Of a DNA stretch of 64,000 bases, positions 63,303 through 64,000 are shown piece by piece (the first letter of the stretch is position 1; each line of letters opens with the position of its first letter). Source of the stretch: a bacterium 336/3. GTDB taxonomy: Bacteria > Bacteroidota > Bacteroidia > Cytophagales > Thermonemataceae. Made by a program: the position numbers and the translations under genes. The notes beneath the pieces are model-generated. The model had not been told where the DNA came from, ran no database searches, and saw only the letters and a program-made list of their open reading frames with translations. The DNA is taken from the NCBI GenBank assembly GCA_001281695.1, contig LJIE01000001.1, positions 874,107-938,106 of the forward strand. Direction: 5' to 3'.

Positions 63303-64000
63303 ATGTCGAATATTTTTTATAGTGTCTTACTATTGATGTTTCTACAATCTTGTGCTCAATCGCAAGGAGAAAATCAGAAAGATAATGTTGCTAAAAAAGC
63401 TCAAGAAGAAACAACAGCTATTTTAGCGGTTACTGGTTTTGGAGTAGAAAGAACAAGTATTCCACTCAATGAATTAAAAGATTTATATTGTAAAGGAGAA
63501 GTTTATGTACTTGAAAAATCTCAGAAAAGAGTAAGCCAAATTTTTGGTTGTAAAAATACTAAAATTCTTAAGGACATTCAAGACTTTGCTTCTTTAGCAA
63601 AAGAAAAAATTTTACTCTTGGATCTGGAGAATGCTAATCCTCAGTTTAAAGCATTGGCAATAGATTCCATTAACTTCTTTCAAAATCCAGAAAAATACAA
63701 TTTATATGTTTTAGGAGAAGAGAAAAAAAAGTTTGAATTTCAAAGTAAAATTACAAAATTTACTCTTACTGGCACAACAGCAATTACTCGCCATATGGGG
63801 CGAGCAACATCAGCCAATGGTATGGATTGGTTGATAGCTAATATTGTAAACGAGGTTAAAAACTCGGATTTTTTGCATGTAAGTAATGAAGTAAGTGCCA
63901 AAGACAACTGCGAATATGTTTCGGGTATGCGTTTTTGTATGAAAACAGAACATCTTGAGGTTTTAAATAAATTGGGGGTGGATATTGTGGAACTCACAGG
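63303..64000 (+). CDS. CapA-family lipoprotein (3' truncated by window end)
   Basis: The frame runs from ATG 63303 to the window edge without a stop (about 232 residues seen). Lipoprotein signal with lipobox LQSCAQ (Cys about 17). Residues 20-150 are a linker domain, and from about 158 the CapA metallophosphatase-like domain begins: FTLTGTTAITR, then WLIANIVNEVKNSDFLHVSNE, CMKTEHLEVLNKLGVDIVELTG. The family is related to poly-gamma-glutamate capsule protein CapA/PgsA. The usual NHxxD that should follow lies beyond the window. Confidence 0.8.
   Translation, partial: MSNIFYSVLLLMFLQSCAQSQGENQKDNVAKKAQEETTAILAVTGFGVERTSIPLNELKDLYCKGEVYVLEKSQKRVSQIFGCKNTKILKDIQDFASLAKEKILLLDLENANPQFKALAIDSINFFQNPEKYNLYVLGEEKKKFEFQSKITKFTLTGTTAITRHMGRATSANGMDWLIANIVNEVKNSDFLHVSNEVSAKDNCEYVSGMRFCMKTEHLEVLNKLGVDIVELT

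Overview
The window is a low-GC (roughly one third G+C), gene-dense chromosomal segment of a member of the Bacteroidota, most likely an aerobic gliding Cytophagales-type bacterium. The evidence is a type IX secretion (T9SS) type-B adhesin followed by a PorP/SprF protein and an OmpA/PD40 protein, textbook Bacteroidota promoters (TTTG-N19-TAnnTTTG), a 29-residue AURKAIP1/COX24-like ribosomal peptide next to RNase G/E, a CheB/CheR pair without flagellar genes, and LytTR-type signalling. No phage, insertion sequence, CRISPR array, rRNA or origin was seen; there is one tRNA gene (Ser-TGA).

Layout. 1-7.3 kb: end of an unrecognised gene, a metallo-beta-lactamase-fold hydrolase, a Wzc-like polysaccharide co-polymerase/tyrosine kinase translationally coupled to its CpsB/YwqE phosphatase, an AONS/SPT-family PLP enzyme (sphingolipid or sulfonolipid first step), an alpha/beta hydrolase and a CBS protein. 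7.3-19.7 kb: a structured leader of about 390 bp, then a 2900-residue T9SS adhesin with seven almost identical 360-bp repeats, a SprF-like protein and a PorE-like OmpA protein. 19.8-23.9 kb: leaderless fasciclin-domain protein and ileS. 24-26.7 kb: a membrane protein/XRE pair behind a perfect 17-bp palindrome, then a compact ECF-sigma locus in which three transcription units share the same promoter motif (AAAGTAAAAA-N11-CGTCT), ending in a small His-rich exported peptide and an Hsp20. 26.7-30.3 kb: small membrane or exported proteins, dnaJ and grpE. 30.5-35.4 kb: ABC transporter, LytS-type kinase, LytTR regulator and a lipoprotein serpin in one run. 35.5-40.7 kb: KdnB-like Fe-alcohol dehydrogenase beside lpxH, crcB, pdxJ and a second sigma factor with its membrane partner. 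40.8-46.1 kb: an S41 peptidase gene broken by one in-frame TAA, a class-C beta-lactamase-like hydrolase, a biotinyl carrier head to head with a DivIC/FtsB protein, and a VWA protein. 46.2-51.3 kb: HU, a TPR protein, the small ribosomal peptide, RNase G/E, a lipoprotein subtilase and tRNA-Ser. 51.3-64 kb: a PDZ/hydrolase/FG-GAP fusion, a NatB-like permease, a GH3-family enzyme, trmD, cheB, cheR, a DciA-like protein, a secreted unknown and a truncated CapA-family lipoprotein.

The genes mostly serve the cell surface: polysaccharide export and its tyrosine phosphorylation cycle, T9SS adhesin secretion, lipid A and amino-acyl lipid synthesis, envelope stress response, and cell-surface signalling. 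The least explained unit is the ECF-sigma regulon at 24.7-26.7 kb. The clearest lesion is the nonsense codon in the S41 peptidase gene. The most active sequence evolution is in the adhesin repeats.
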